A stretch of 64,000 bases of DNA, from assembly GCA_016858145.1 (NCBI GenBank), contig JAEHOE010000027.1, positions 310,001 through 374,000 of the forward strand, read 5' to 3'. Shown here in pieces: positions 34,301 to 47,800 of this stretch. The notes under the pieces were generated by a model. It searched no databases and was not told the DNA's origin. It saw only the letters and a program-made list of their open reading frames with translations. Position 1 is the first letter of the stretch; the number at the start of each line of letters is the position of its first letter. A program made the position numbers and the translations under genes. This stretch comes from Edaphochlamys debaryana (Eukaryota; Chlorophyta; Chlorophyceae; Chlamydomonadales).

Positions 34301-36825
34301 ACCCGTGTCATTCATCCTCTCTTCACCATGACAGGCATGGGCATTGACCGGGCCGACGTCAGGTACGGTCGGGGCTTCATGGGACCGGGGCTGCATCAGG
34401 GCGCAGTGCAGCAATACAGTACCAAGCCCTGTGGACACGCAATGAAGAGCCTCGCCCGCCTCTCACCGGCTACCCAGCTATGCACACACATCTCCTCTCA
34501 CCTCGCGCCCGCTGCTTGCTCCCAGCCCTACCTCACGCCTCTCACCTCTTGCCCGTCTCGCCTCTCCCCAGGTGGGTGGTGCACTGGAACGCGCCCGCCT
34601 CCATGGAGGTGAGCGGTGGGCTTGTCGTTACCGTGAGTCCTTACCGGGTGGTGTCGTGGCTGGCCCCAGTCCGACCAGGCCCCATGCCGCCCCGTCCCTG
34701 ACCCAGGGCTTCTACCAGGAGTCGGGCCGCGCGGGCCGCGACGGGCAGCCGTCGCTGTCGCTCATGTACGCCTCGGGGCCCGACCTGGAGTCGGCCGCCA
34801 AGATGGAGCGCGGCAGCCGCGCGGGCGCCGTGGCCGAGGTGGTGGGCTTCGCGCGGGGCGGCGGCTGCAAGCGCAAGCACGTGCTCAAGTTCTTCGGGGA
34901 GGCCAAGTGAGGACGGGGTTGGAGACACGGGGATCTGGATCTGGATGATTTCGAATGCTGGATGCCAGATGGGACCAGAAGGAGATGAGGTAATGTGGAG
35001 GCCAAGTGCGAGGACGAGGATGGGGTTGAGGACAGGGGAGGGAGGGGAGGGAATGCGTGGCGCGCGTGTGGGGCTCAGGCTTGTGGGAGGCCGAGGGTGG
35101 GGCGTCACGGGGGTCATGCTTGACCCCTACCCATCCCACCCGCAGCCGCCTCGCCTCCGCATTGCCACACATTCTCCCCTTACCTACCCCCCCGGGCCTA
35201 CCCCATTACCCATCCCACCCGCCAGGGGCGCCTGCGACGCCTCCCGAGAGCAGCTGTGCGACTTTTGCGCCGACCCCAAAGCCGTGCAGGTGGGTGATGC
35301 AGCCTGCTCATCCGAAGCGCACACGAAGCCGGTGGACCCGTGACGGCTGCGTTGGTCGGGGGCGTGTTGGTTCCATGACTGGTATCCGTACCAGCTGCTT
35401 TGTCCTCAGCTGCGTCGAAGCAGTGTCCCCGGTCCCGGGGTGTATTGGTGTCGTTCCCACCTGTTTGAGTGCCCCTCCCAAAACCAGAAGTCCTCCTCTC
35501 CACCACCCCTGCCCTGCAGCGCGCGCTGTCCCGGCTGGAGCAGCGCCAGGCGGAGCACGGCTCCCGCGCACAGGTGGGGCGCGAGCTGCGGGCTACGAGC
35601 CGTTTATACCCGGAACGCCATGGAACGGCAAACTGCTCCTGGGGTTCACATACCATCTCCGCCTTAGAGAGGCCTCACGACGGATGCTGCGCCCTGGTCA
35701 GCGCGACTGACACTGCTTTTGCACCGCGTCATGGCCGGCCCTGGTTCTTGTCGTGCAGATGGTGCGGGCGCGCATGCTGGGCATCCGGGTGGCAGCGGAC
35801 GGCGACGACGCTGAGGAGGCGGAGGCCGGTGCGTCCGGCAAGGCCGGCGACGGAGACGACGACGGCGCGGTCGGAGGTCCGTGCGGGGCAGGCGGCTGGC
35901 GGCTCCGGGCTCTGGCTCAGGCTAGCCACCACGCAGCTGCCATAACGGTATCCTTCAGTCTTGCCGCATCCCTCCCTGACAAAGCTCCATACCATGCCCT
36001 GCTGCAGGATCCGGCTCAGCCCCCAAGATCCGCGGCCTGGGGGCGTGGTCCAGCGCCAATGCGTACGCCACCAACGCACCCAGCTCCGCCGCTGGCGCCT
36101 GCACCGGTGCGGGCGCAAGGGCAGGCGCTGGCGGCGGAATGGGCGGAAGCGGCGGGGGTGGCGGCGGCGGCGGCATGCTGCTGTCAGCGGGCGCGGGGCC
36201 CTCCGGGAGCAACGCAGGCGACGCCGCCGCGGGCAGCTCCGCAGCCGTAGCCGCAGCCGTGGCCTCGGCGGCCGTCGGGAGGCTGCTGGCCTTGCGCAGG
36301 CCCCCCGCCGTCAAACGCCCCTTGGCGCAGCCGTCAGCTTCCGACACCACGATCCTCCGTGGCGATCCCGCTGCCGCAGCCTCGACAGCCGGCGAGGCCG
36401 ACTCTGGCCCCGGGGAGACGATAGAGGAGGCCGTTGCTGTGGAGGCCGAGGCGCCGACGGAGCCCAGCACCGGCTCGTCGGCCCCCGCTGCGCCTCCCCC
36501 GCCGCAGGTGCCGCGGCCGGGCGGCCTGGGGGCGCCTTTCCGGCAGCCGCGGCTGAAGCGCCCCAAGCCCACAGCCCCGCAGCCCCCCGGCCTGCAGCCG
36601 GCGGGGTCGGGTGGGGACACCTCGTCCGCTGTCGGAGTCCGGCCGCCCGTGACCGATGGGGCGGTCCCCAGCGAGGCCGGCAAGCCGGCTGCCGCTGGGG
36701 CGGAGGCCGGACTGCAGGAGGAGGCAGCAGCGGGCGGCGGCGGTGGGGCGGCACTGGCAGCGGAGGCGAGGCCGTCGCTTGGACGAAAGCAGTTCAAGCC
36801 GCCCGCCTGGATTGGTAAGAAGTGA
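31344..36825 (+). CDS. RECQ5: RecQ-family ATP-dependent DNA helicase (RECQ5-like)
   Basis: Eighteen exons (31344..31509, 31612..31667, 31748..31786, 31942..31977, 32140..32274, 32553..32606, 32772..32864, 33111..33215, 33363..33413, 33594..33655, 33874..34025, 34335..34362, 34572..34608, 34707..34906, 35226..35289, 35520..35573, 35759..35876, 36008..36825) join to 755 residues. Motif 0 is FRPGQLEAI, motif [15 protein letters not shown] (53-66, formed across the first splice), Ia [21 protein letters not shown] with the loop [52 protein letters not shown]. Four cysteines ([22 protein letters not shown]) form the RecQ zinc site. No winged-helix or HRDC domain is visible; the last 270 residues are Ala/Gly/Pro-rich with KRPK-type basic patches and a final [11 protein letters not shown]. 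The family unwinds recombination intermediates in the nucleus. RECQ5 is favoured by [21 protein letters not shown] and by the lack of RQC/HRDC. Motif III (TASCTP) differs from the usual TATATP. Confidence 0.87.
34100..34124 (+). repeat. copy of an exon end inside RECQ5-like intron 11
   Basis: Repeats, with one change, the last bases of exon 11 plus its donor (about 34004-34027). It could act as a decoy donor. Confidence 0.7.
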
Positions 36826-37380
36826 GCGCAGGTTGAGCTTGAAGGGTCTGGATCGATACGAGAGCCTGGTCAGGGGACGGAGAAGCGTGTGGGTGTTCGT
36901 GGAAGGATGGGCGCGGCTCGAGGCCTACGCTGGTGTATGGAGTTTGAAGGCCGCACGAGATGGCCCGTGGAGCTCCCTGGGAACATGTGGCAGGGGTGCA
37001 ACCGCAGGAGTCGACGAGTGCGTCACCGGTTTAGGAGCTGATGTGAAGGCGGTGTATGTGCATTCCTGCATTCCGCCGCAAGGGCGCCCGATGCTAGCCG
37101 TGCCAGCGGCATCAGATGGATGTGCGGCGAAAGGGGTCACCGGCCTTGGCGGTCAGGGGCGGTCGGAGGGGCGAAGGGGTGGTGGTGAAATGATAAGGAT
37201 GGTAGGATTGGTAGCAACAGCCCATATATAGACTTTGACTTAGTACCGGGACGGCAGGATGCGAGCAGGGACTGTAGTTTGCTAAGGAACGCGGCCTGGG
37301 CGTGCGTCCTCTGCCTCTGCTGCCTTCCCAGACCGCAGGGAACACGCATAGATAGAGACAGGGCACACCGGGGTGATTGG

Positions 37381-37745
37381 GGGAGTCCACCTGACCTCTT
37401 TCCCAGTTGCTTGGCTGACGGAGGGAGCAGAGGACGGAGAGCATATATAGCGGAGGTGGGGGCGGCGAGGGGTTCTGTACTCGCAGGGGCCATTCAGCGT
37501 AGTCAGGACGGGGTCAGGGGGGTGCGCGTGCTGAGACGGCTGAGACGGGTGACCGCATGGAGAGGTCAGGGGCGAACGAGGTGGAGTCCTACTATGGTTC
37601 GACTTCAGGCTACAGACTTGCGTTTAGCGCTGTTGAGTATACATCACAGGCGCATCGGGTGCGTGTGGGAGTCCACTTCCCCGCTTTCTCCAGTTGCTTG
37701 GCTGGCTCAGGGGGTGCTGTACTCGCAGGGGCCATGCAGCATGGC
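37381..37745 (+). repeat. diverged direct repeat pair
   Basis: GGGAGTCCAC, CAGTTGCTTGGCTG and TACTCGCAGGGGCCAT appear in the same order in both halves (37381-37500 and 37665-37745). Confidence 0.65.
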
Positions 37746-37801
37746 GCGTCGATGTAGCCGCTGCCGCAACGCGCGAGGAAGGGGGCAGGGTCCCAGCCAT
37801 G

Positions 37802-37806
37802 TGTAA
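37802..37806 (+). terminator. candidate TGTAA poly(A) signal of the RECQ5-like gene
   Basis: TGTAA about 980 bases after the helicase stop; long, but within the range for volvocine 3' UTRs. Confidence 0.4.
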
Positions 37807-38681
37807 CGCCGAGGCAGGGGCTAACCTAGCTTTGGTTTAGGCCTGCTGTAGGCGGCGTGCCCTTCCTAACTATCTGCGAAGAGCAGCTGCCAACCGGGCG
37901 GGGCCAGCCGGGCAGTCAGACCTGTAGGGATCCACCACCACATACAGCCGCCAACCGAACCGCCCCCAGCCAGCGATGCCGGCGGGCGGATGCTGCGGTG
38001 GTTCCGCAAGGCGGTCAGGCGGACGGCGTCACCCCCACTTCCCATCACCGCCACCAACGCTGGCCCACAAGCCCACGTCGCCAAGGTCAAGCCCCATTGC
38101 CGCCGCGAACTGACGAGAGTCACGATCGCAGTGTGCCTTCCCTTGCCTCCTCGCTCATTTCCTCGCTCCCATGCATCCGCCGCCCCCTGCTGCCTGGGCT
38201 TACCAGCGTCCCCGCCGCCCCAGGCGTGCCCCAGCGCTCTCGCGGCCCCCGAGAGCCTCCCCCTCTCCTTCCCCCCACCCCTCCCGCCCCCCTTCCCCTG
38301 CCTCCTGCAGCCATAGGCTTGCGCCAGAGCCCCCGCCCCCTCTCCTCCCCCCCGCCCCTGTCCATCCCGCTGCCCGCTTGGGCGGGGCTGAGACCAGTCC
38401 GTACTCCCGGATCGCCTGCGGTGGGGTCGGGGTGGGGTCGTGGGAGCGTTGAACTGGGCCTGAGGTCAGCGTGAAGGAAAGATGCCCCTTGTGCTGTCTG
38501 TCTGCCCCTACGACCCCTTTGCCCTTTCCAAGCCTTGCTTGGCTGATCTAGCGGCTCGTTTGGGTTGGGTCTGAGCCATGTAGGGCCAGGCAGGGCCTCA
38601 AAGCCTTCCACGAATCCATTGCCTCCTGGTCCACCCCTCTGCCCCCCCCCCCCTGCTCCACCATGGAGGGGGCCACGCAGG

Positions 38682-38910
38682 CTTGGGTCCATCGAGCGTG
38701 CGGAGCCTTTGGGGGGGAGGAGGTAGGGGGAGGAGAGGACGCATGAGGTAAGTAAGGACCCGGAGGGCAGGGGAGGGTTAGGGGTGGTTGGGTCCGTCAA
38801 GCGTGCGGCGTGCGGAGCCAGGGGGGGGGGGGGGGCAGGGGAGAGTTAGGGGTTGGGGTTAGGGGGGGTTTGGATCCGTCCAGCGTGCGGAGCCTGGGGG
38901 GGGGGGACGG
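38682..38910 (+). repeat. poly-G-linked minisatellite, three units
   Basis: Three imperfect units with the core GTCC(A/G)TC(G/A/C) then AGCGTGCGGAGCC, each followed by a run of 7 to 13 G. Starts are near 38682, 38789 and 38874. Confidence 0.7.
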
Positions 38911-39663
38911 AGGGAGGGTCGCGGAGGGTGGGGCTGGAGGGGTGGCGGTCCGGTCAGTTGCAACAGAGGGCAGCAAAGGGGCCCTCGGGGCTCTCAGTCC
39001 TCGGCCTTTGCAAGGGCCACCCAGTGCTTGCGGTCCCGGTCCTCCCGCCCCACCCATGACCTCAGGCCCCACCCCCGTGCCCAACCATGCCTCATCTGGA
39101 TGGTGCTTGCGCAGACATAGAAACCGAGGTTTAAAGCAAAGTTATAGGGGGGCAACGTTCTCGGTCGGTCGTCGGTCGGGGGGGACCGGTGGGTTTTGTC
39201 AAAGTGGATTTCGTTTCAACGGCCCAGGACTCTCCGGCATCTGAAAGCATGCCCTGGGCGTGTAGCAGGCATGGCCTTATGTTGGCGAGCGATGCAACCC
39301 GTTCCAGCAGTGCCCGCGGGTCGGGACATGTCGGCATGGCAACCCTTCGACGCACACGTCGCTACCCCAGGCCGTCACCCCGGTGCTCCCGACGTCCTCC
39401 GCCGCCCGCAAGCTTGCGCCCCGCGCAGTATATGTCCAGCACGGTCAAAGCATTGCCGAGCTGACGGTCAATAGTTGGGTCGGAGTCCATGGCAAGGCCA
39501 ATGACTCCTGGCCAATTTGGGCAGCCCACCATGGTGTGTGTGCCCAGCGACACAGCACGCAGGAAGGAGCACATAGGCACATGAACGGCTGAAATTGAAC
39601 CACGGGAAGGCCTTGTACGACAGTGTCGCACACGGTACCGGTTGGTCGGTCGTCGGTGGGAAG

Positions 39664-39702
39664 GGGGGGTAGAAGACATCAACGAAGCGAAGCGCTTGGT
39701 CG
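39664..39702 (-). repeat. dispersed repeat, copy 2 (inverted)
   Basis: Reverse complement of the repeat at 2160-2200 (ATCAACGAAGCGAAGCGCTT). Confidence 0.6.
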
Positions 39703-41837
39703 GGGGGGGGGTCCTGGGGTTTGGGGGCATGGTGTCCATGGGTTTCGTTCCTTACCCCCCCCCGGCCAGAACCAGGCTCTGTTCATCTGTTGAGGTTCCC
39801 TGCCTGGCACCAAGAGCGGGAGGTGCGATGCCTGAGCTACCAGTATCTGTCTGGAATGAGCGTGGCTGCCGACTTCATGCCTCGCTGGGTTGCCGCCATG
39901 CTGTCGGGCGGGACACCGGTTGCCGGGGCAGGACACTCGTGTTCGGGGCAAATTACATGCTCTTCTGCCGCAGTACTCGTATTTATAATAGAAGGGGCAC
40001 AGCCAGCCGAGTTCCAGTTTCAACAGCACGGGAAGACCGCTGATGCCCAGCAGAGACACAAGGAAGGGGGATGCATGCACGGTGCAGACTCAAGCCGCAT
40101 CTCAGCCGCCTCAACACCTCCATTCACCACACCGTACTTGGCTTTCTTACTGCTTGCCATACAACAGAGCGCATCACGCGTGCGCACCTCGAGGGATAAG
40201 TTACGAACGTCCGCAAAAACCTGGGGCCAAAGTCGGCTCCGAGACCAGGAACTTGCCATATCGCTAAGTCTGCGCTAAGGGGCGACTGCGCTGCGCTCGC
40301 GCAAACGCTGACTTAGTAATACTCCAACCTCCCAGCTTCGACTACGAAGCTGACCAAGCGCGGGCGCATATGCAAGCTTAAAGTCCGTACGGTACGACGC
40401 AACGAAGCAATAGTACGAGACACGCGTCACGCCCGGGGCGGACAACAACAAGGGCGTGCCAATACGCGAGATGCAGGACGCGGAAGTGGGCACGTGTCGA
40501 CGGTAGGGCGCAGCAAACCGCGCTTCTACCAGACACAGTGCTAGGCAACACTTCGCCTGCGGGATTGGCTGAAAGCCAATCAACCATGCACACAAATAAT
40601 GTCAGTCCACTCTTGAACCCTTGCAGACAAATGCCAGGAACGGCCAAGCACCCCTCAAGCACAAGTCCTTGCCGACGGAGCCTGGCTGCGGTCCTCAGAA
40701 ACGACGCTGAAGACTCCATTGAACTCGCGTAGTGCGAATGATGGTCCCAGGGTGCGGCCCGCAGACCAGGCAACAAGTTCACGCCCACGCCGCGAAGGCG
40801 AACACCACACTGAGAGCAACAAGTGCACTTCATTCATGGCCAAACCATGACCCCATGCATGGCCAAAATCATGACCCAACGGGAGGGGAGCACCGCATCA
40901 ATTGCACGCCTCTCTTCCTCTCTCCACGGCAGACCCGAATGGGTCCAACCAGACCGCGTCAAGGGCAAAGCCACAGTCCTGCTCTTCGCATGGACAGCCG
41001 CACATGGACGCACAGTTCCATGCGCAACCCCGCAGTGCCATGCGTTGCCCATTTGGCATGCGTTGGCAACAAGGAAGGGCCTTTGCAAGCGCCAAGACGG
41101 AATAACTAAGCGAACCCGGCTCGAAGCAGCGCAGTAAAGCCCCGAAGCAGAACAACACACCCGACACGTGCACAGCTGTCCGCTGCGCCCCGAGACTCTT
41201 GCCCTTTGTTGCCGCAACAACCGTAAGCTTGCACCCACCCTTGAAACCATCTCCCCACACCGCGCCCAAGCACGCTGACCCAGTGCTCAAGTCCTTGTTC
41301 CTTTCTGCAGAGGCGGCGCACGACTTGAACACAACGTGAGCGCATGTCAAGCCGTGGCGCACCCCCCATACGGCTCCACGTGCAGAGAGCCTTGCACTAG
41401 CCGCCGGGAAAACCGCCGAAAACCGCCGCATCAGTAGACATGACAAACCGCAATAAGGCCCTGCAAATGCCCAATTCCAGCTCCACCGCCCTGCTGACGG
41501 CGATGCGCCAGCTGCCTGCACAGCGTTCACAACTGCCTCGCCCTTATTGCTGCCCAAGAAGAATAGCTGCCTTCACTCTTCCATGCGAGCGCCCAGACCC
41601 GCGCCGGGCCAGCATGCATCTCCGCCCCCACGCAGCTGCGGCCTCCACAGCACCCCACAACGCTCAGTCGCAGATTTCAGTGCCGAATGCCAGCAAGCGC
41701 TGGGCGCTCCCGCCTCCCAACGCCTTGCCCCGTGACTCCTGCTCCTCCCAACCCAAACCGACGCCGCAGTCCTCCCTCTTGACCCGATCTGACCGTTACT
41801 GTCACGATCTCACCTGCCCCCCAACACGCGCCGAGCA

Positions 41838-44800
41838 CTACTGCATCTCGCCCGGCGCGGCCACGCCGCTTCCACTCCCTCCTCCTCCTCCGCCCGTCTT
41901 CTTGAACAGGCGCTTGAACATCTTGGCGAGGCCCTTCATCTGCCCGCGCCGGCCGTCATCCTCGGCGTCGGCCTCAGCCTCGAGCGCCAGCTTCTCCACA
42001 GCTTCCACCATGAGACCCTCGTGGTGGGTGCGCTGGCGCCAGAATCCGCGGCGGCTCTGGCCCATGGCGCTGCTGGCGGCGGTGCCCGCGTGCCAGCTCT
42101 TGTCGACGACCGTGACGCGGCCGCTGGCGGAGGTGCGCAGCCGCGACGCCGCCATGGCGTCTGCCGCCGCCGCCGCTGCCAGGATGTCGACGTCGATGCT
42201 GGCGCCAGGGGCGCCAGACCACGAGGCGCGGTGCTCAAGCGCCGGCATGCTCGGCTCCGCCGCGGCCACCGCCGCCGGCAGCGGCACCGCCGCCGCCTGG
42301 TTGGCGTCACCGCCGAGATCCGCTGCCGCCGCCGCGCCGCTAATAGGCGCCGGTAGCAGTCCGGATGCCGAGCCGCGGCTGTTGGACCAGGCGTTGCGCT
42401 CTGTGGTGCCGCTGGGGTGGTCGGTGGGTCCGGAGCTGGGGCTACCGGGCAGCGGCCGGGCCATGTTGAGCAGCGGCGCCGCCGGCATCGGCCCCTTGAC
42501 GGGCGCCGCCAGCGCGGCGCCGCTGATGGGGCCGTACGACCCGCTGCCGTACAGGCCCGCCATGACGGCCGCCGCCATGGCGCTGCCGCCGAAGGCCGGC
42601 ATGGATCCAGATCCAAAGGCGGGGAAGGCGGAGTGGGTGACGGTGGTGGCGGCGATGGATCCAGACGGCGGGATCAGTGACGCGTCGGCGCCAGATCCAG
42701 ACGTCAGCCACGAGGCGTTGGCGGCGGCGGCGACGGCGGCAGACTGCGCCAGGGCCTTGGGCGCGACGGCGATGCGGATGCGCGGCGGCGAGCCCGTCGG
42801 CGGCACGTGCTGGGCGTACATCATGGAAGCCGCCGCCGCGGCGGCGCCGCCGGCGATGGGCCTGGCGGCGCGGCTGCGGTGCGTGGAGCCGCCGCTGACG
42901 CGGACGTCAAGATCTTGCGGCAGGCTGGCGGCGTCCATCTCGGCGTCGCCGTCGCCGGGCATGCGCGCCTCCGTCAGCGCCATCAGCGCCGCCGCCGCCT
43001 CGTCCGTGTTGCCGTTGGCGGCGCCGGCGGTGCTGCCGCCGCCGGCGACGGCAGCCGCCGCCGCCGCCACCGTCACCGTGCGGTACGACTTGCACTGTTG
43101 CCGGAACTGCACCATGACGTCAGCGTCCTGCTCAGCCTCGGCTTGGTCCTCATCCATTCCAAACACGCCGCCGCGTTGGGATCCGGGCTTGGACGCGCCG
43201 CGGCTGGAGCCGGCGCCGCCGCCGGCACTGCACGAGTTGGCCTCCATGGACGGCAGGTCCACGTGATCCAGCGGCGAGTTGAAGTTGTGCGTACGGATGT
43301 ACGACGCCGCCAGGCGCTGCATGCAGAGCCGGTCGAGCTGCTCGACCGCCGCCGCCGCCGCCGAGAGCGCGGCGGCGCCGCCAGCCGGGGTTCCGGAGGC
43401 GGCGGCGGCGCCGATGACGGCGTGGAAGAGGACCGACGCCGCGTCCATCGAGACGCCGTCGGCGCCGCCGTCGGCGAACCAGGCGGAGGCAAAGGCGTCG
43501 GCGTCGCCGCGAGGGATGCTAGTAGGGGGTGCGGCGGCGGCGGCGGCCTGGGTCTGGCGGGCCGAGGCTGACAGCGCCAGCGACCACATCGTCTCGAGGG
43601 CGGCGGCGGCGTGGGGCAGCGGCAGGGAGGCGGCCACGTGGAGCAGGGTGGCGCCAGCGGGCTGGCCGGGCACTGCAGGAGGAGGGAGGGAGGGAACGCA
43701 CACGCAGCAGGGTCGAGGCAGCACGGTCAGGCCAGGGTGCGGAGCTCAGGCAGAGCCACAACAGGGGAGCTGCAGGGAGCAGCTCAGCTCGTGAACTCAG
43801 CGCAGCCCCAGCCAAGACCAGCCGACGCATGACTGCCCGAAGCGAACCAGTCCGTGTTGAATGCACCACACAGACGGTAGCTCAGTGGCTTACCCTGCGC
43901 GCGCCAGTCGACGGTGGCGCCGGAGCGCGCCGCCCACTCGGCCGCGATGGCCAGGGTCTTGCCGCAGCCGGAGAGGAGGGCGCAGGGGAGCAGGGACGCG
44001 CCCGCGGGGCCAGGGGTGGCGGCCGAGGGCAGCGAAGCCAGGGGCTCGCCCATCTCCACCAGCTGCGACCCGATGTATGCCATCAGGGCGGGGCAGCCGC
44101 TGTGTGTGGGGGGGGAGCAGGAGTGGGGGAGACAGGAGGGCAGAGTGGTCAGCACGGGGGTGAGGGAGGGGAGTAGCACTGCACCGAGGAAGGCACGAGG
44201 TCGTCAGCTTGAATCACAATCAGGACATGGACAGCGGCAAATCGAAAGCACCCAGATCAAGAGAACTAGCAGACAGGAGGGGTGCGCCTCTGCAGCTTTA
44301 GACCTTGGCACAAGAGCGAAAGCAGAAGAGCGAGGCCTCACCGCAGGGCGCAGGTGGCCAGGAGCGAGCGGCCCAGCGCCACCACACGGTCGTGCGCTCC
44401 GCCAAACACGGCCGCCCAGTCGGGCTGGGCGCGGGCGGGGCCCATGTGCGACCAGGCGCTACGGAAAGAGGGGTGGGGCAGGGGCAGGGGGGAGAAGCGG
44501 TGAGGTGGGAGATGAGGTCGAGGTTGGGTGGAGTGGAGAGGATTTAAGCTCCAGTCATCTCAGCAGTCAGCAGGGCAGGTGCCGCGGCCAGCCACAGCCC
44601 TGCATTTCCTCCTGCAAATGACCCGGCATCGCTGCGTTCCCGACCCAGATCAGCAACGCACCCGCGCGCCTCGTCGACCTCGTCCGTCTCCGAGCCCTCC
44701 AGCATGGCACTGCCAGCGCCCTCGCTGCGGGCCCGCGCCGCCGCGCCGACGCCAACGGCCGCAACCGCCGCAACCACCCGCGACACGCCAACCGCCATGC

Positions 44801-47800
44801 CCGCCTCGCCGCAACCGCTGGCCGCGTTGTCCGAAGAGGATGAGCACATGCGATCTATCTCGTTCTCGGCACGGGTCTTGGCGGCGGGGCCGTCGGTGCC
44901 ATGCTCGTCCGCCTCCCAGATCTCCACCTCGTCGGCACCTTCCGCCAGCTCCGCCTCCTCCTGAGCGTCCAGGTACGCCGCGCATCGCTCGCCGTGGTCA
45001 ACGAACAGACCCAGGTTAACCGCCAACTGCCTGGCGGTTTCGTACTCCAGGTTACGGACGAGCGCCTGGGCCTCGGCGGCGGCGGCGGCGTCCTCGAGGA
45101 CGAGCACGGCCGACCATGGGCCGAGCAGCACGCCGGCGCGTGGCTCCAGGACGAGCAGGCCCTGTCGTCCCAACGGCCCGCCCGTACGCGGCAGCTCGAC
45201 CTCGACGTCGTACAGATCGTACGGCTCGCTTACGGAGGCAACCGCCAGGTGGTTGGCGTCAAGGACCGGTGGCGGCGAGGGCGACGGGGACATGACGAGG
45301 CTGGCCGAGACGGAGGGCGCCGACGGCGCCGACGAGTCAGACACAGCGCCGGCGGGAGCAGCCACGGCGGCGGCGCCCGACTGGGAGGGCGTGGCGGCGG
45401 GCGCGGCGGCGGCGGCGGCGACGGCGACGGGGCCGACGCGGGTAATGGTGACGGACAGCGCCAGGCCGCCCATGCGCGCCAGGAAGGTGACGCCGGGCTC
45501 CGTCAGGTGCTTGCCGTACACGCGGAGCCGTACGACATCGTCCATGTCTGCGGCATGATGCGGCAGCATTACAAGGCACACGACTTAGAGTAAGCCAAGC
45601 CTCGACAGGTAGAGGCAAGACTTCGCAACCCGCCATTTCTAGTCAGACAGCACAACGACAGACACCGCAACCCATACGCCGGGCTTCAGCACGGTACACC
45701 CCGCTATGTGACAGACAGTCGCACGCTCGTTCGCTCACCCTCGGGGTCTGCGTGCACCACCAGCGTCTCGACCCCGCCCAGCACGGGCTTGGGCGCCACC
45801 ACGCCCCCGCGGCGCATGGACACGCCCTCCCACGAGGCGCGGCGCGGCGGCATGCCGGGGCGCAGGCACAGGGCTTGGTCGGCGGCCTGAGGGCGGGGGT
45901 GTGGAATTGTTCCATAGGTCATGGTTCCGTCCAATACAGAATATGCTGGCCGGTAAGTCGCTGAGCTCTTCGCAGGGCACAGAACCACAGCACAGTGCAG
46001 CACCAGACAGTGGCAGCTCAAGAGCCGAGCGGAAGGCCCAGGCGGGCGCACCTGCAGGTAGAGCTCCTTGCCGCGGAGGTCGGGCGGCAGCGCCGCCAGC
46101 AGCGCCCGCGCGGCCGCCTCCACGTCGCCGCCCCGCAGCAGCTCCGCCACCAGGACCGACTCGTCAGAGGCGTGCAGAGCGTCCAGCACCACCTCGGTAC
46201 AGCCTGATTGAATGCAACGGGAAAAATCAGGAAAATCAGGAAAAAAATCATGACGACTGCGGAATATCGGGAGAACCCGCGTGATGAGCGGCGGAGATAG
46301 GCAGAGACGCCCGGGGTGCATGGAGAGGGCTACCCCGTTGCAGGGGCAAGCGCTCCGACCCCTCCCGCATGTGTGCGACTCACCAGGGCGCAGGCAGCCC
46401 TGCAGCAGGTCCAGCGGCGCGGAGCTGGCGAAGAGCTGCATGCGCGATCGGATGTCGTGCGGGAGGTCGTCGGGCAGGCAGTTCATGATCTTGAGCGAGA
46501 CGCGCGTCAGCACGTCGGGCGGGTGCGAGTACGGCCCGGCGGCGGCGGTTGGTACGGCGCCGCCGCCGCACAGCGGCGGCCCGGCGGCGGCGGCCATGGC
46601 CGGGACCGCGCCGGCGACGCCGGCGTTGCGTGCGTCGATCAGCGCCTGAAGCTGCGTCGCGGCGGATGGGCGCGACATGGGCTTGGGCGCGCCGAGCGGC
46701 AGCGCTAGGCCCGCAAGGCTGGCGGCGGAGAGGCCGGCGGCGGCCGAGAGGTTGGGCCCGGTGAGGCCGGCCGTGGAGAGGCCCAGAGCGTTGGCCGGGT
46801 TGCCGCCGAGCGCACCGAGGCCGTTGACGGAGCCGCGGGCGGCGAGCGCCGAGGCGGCGGCGGTCGAGGCGTGGTGGTGGTTGCTGGAGGCTGCAGCCAT
46901 GGCCGCCGCCGCCACTTGGTCGCAGTCTGGCACGGCGGAGGTGGTGGAGAGCGTCGCCAGCAGCTGGCGGCGCAGGAGCTGCTTCTCGGCCAGGCAGCCC
47001 TGGGGGGAGCGAGAGCGGAGCGTGAAAGAGGCCAAACAGCAAGCTGTCAGCGCGAAGCAGAGGAGGCATGGGGTTGAGGGTTGATGTTGGGTGAGCGCGA
47101 TGCATGCTTGAAGCCGAAAGGGTTCTCCGAGAGTAGACGTAGACGAGGGCACGTGGGATGGAAGCAACAGGCGCGGAACAGCTAGGTAATAACCGCAGCA
47201 GCCAAGGGACCGCAACCGCACGCGCCCGTTGAGCTTACGTTGAGCTCGGAGGAGAGGTGGTGCGTCTTCTGGTCGGCGTCCACCAGGCGGGACAGCAGCA
47301 GGCCGGCGGCGGGGACCGTGGGCGGCGCGGCGCCCGCCATGAAGGCGGCGGCGTGGGCCTGGGCGTGGGCGTGGGCCTGGGCCTGAGCGGCCATCTGCGC
47401 CTGCTGCAGCTGGAGCAGCATGGCCTGTTTGTTGGGGAGGAGGGGAGGGGTTGCGGGGTGGTTAAAAACTTAAGGGTGGAGTGGTGGAGGCGGGAAGGAT
47501 GCGCGTGTGGAGGGGACTGGGCGTGGCAGGAGGACGGCGCGGGACGGGAGTGCGTGTGCTAAGAAGGCGGCAGGGGTGGAAGAGGAGAGGGGGAGCGCAA
47601 TAGTGTTCTGTTCAATGGAGCGCCTCGGCGGGCGGCACGGCACCACACCTGCTGGTGCTGATGGTGTAGGTAAATGTCCAGCCCTACCTGTTGTTGCTGG
47701 TGCGCCTGGATCTGCTGCTGCTGTTGCAGATGCTGCAGCTGTTGCTGCTGTTGCGCGATCAGGATCTGGCGCTGTAGCAGCAGATCGGAGGCGGCGCCGC

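Larger units (their letters stand above)
36826..41837. other. RECQ5-like 3' UTR, repeats and spacer, SBP gene 3' flank
   Basis: No gene recognised in 5 kb. TGTAA at 37802-37806 could end the helicase transcript. There are two related blocks at about 37381-37500 and 37665-37745, a C-rich stretch at 38140-38350, poly-G repeats at 38682-38910, and a dispersed repeat at 39664-39702. Open frames here are low-complexity or opposite-strand shadows. Confidence 0.5.

Noticed and set aside
41440..43266. Plus-strand open frame of 608 codons
   Set aside because: It is opposite the last exon of the SBP gene. The minus frame has GC-ending codons and joins upstream exons in phase; the plus frame is an Ala/Pro/Arg-rich by-product of high GC.
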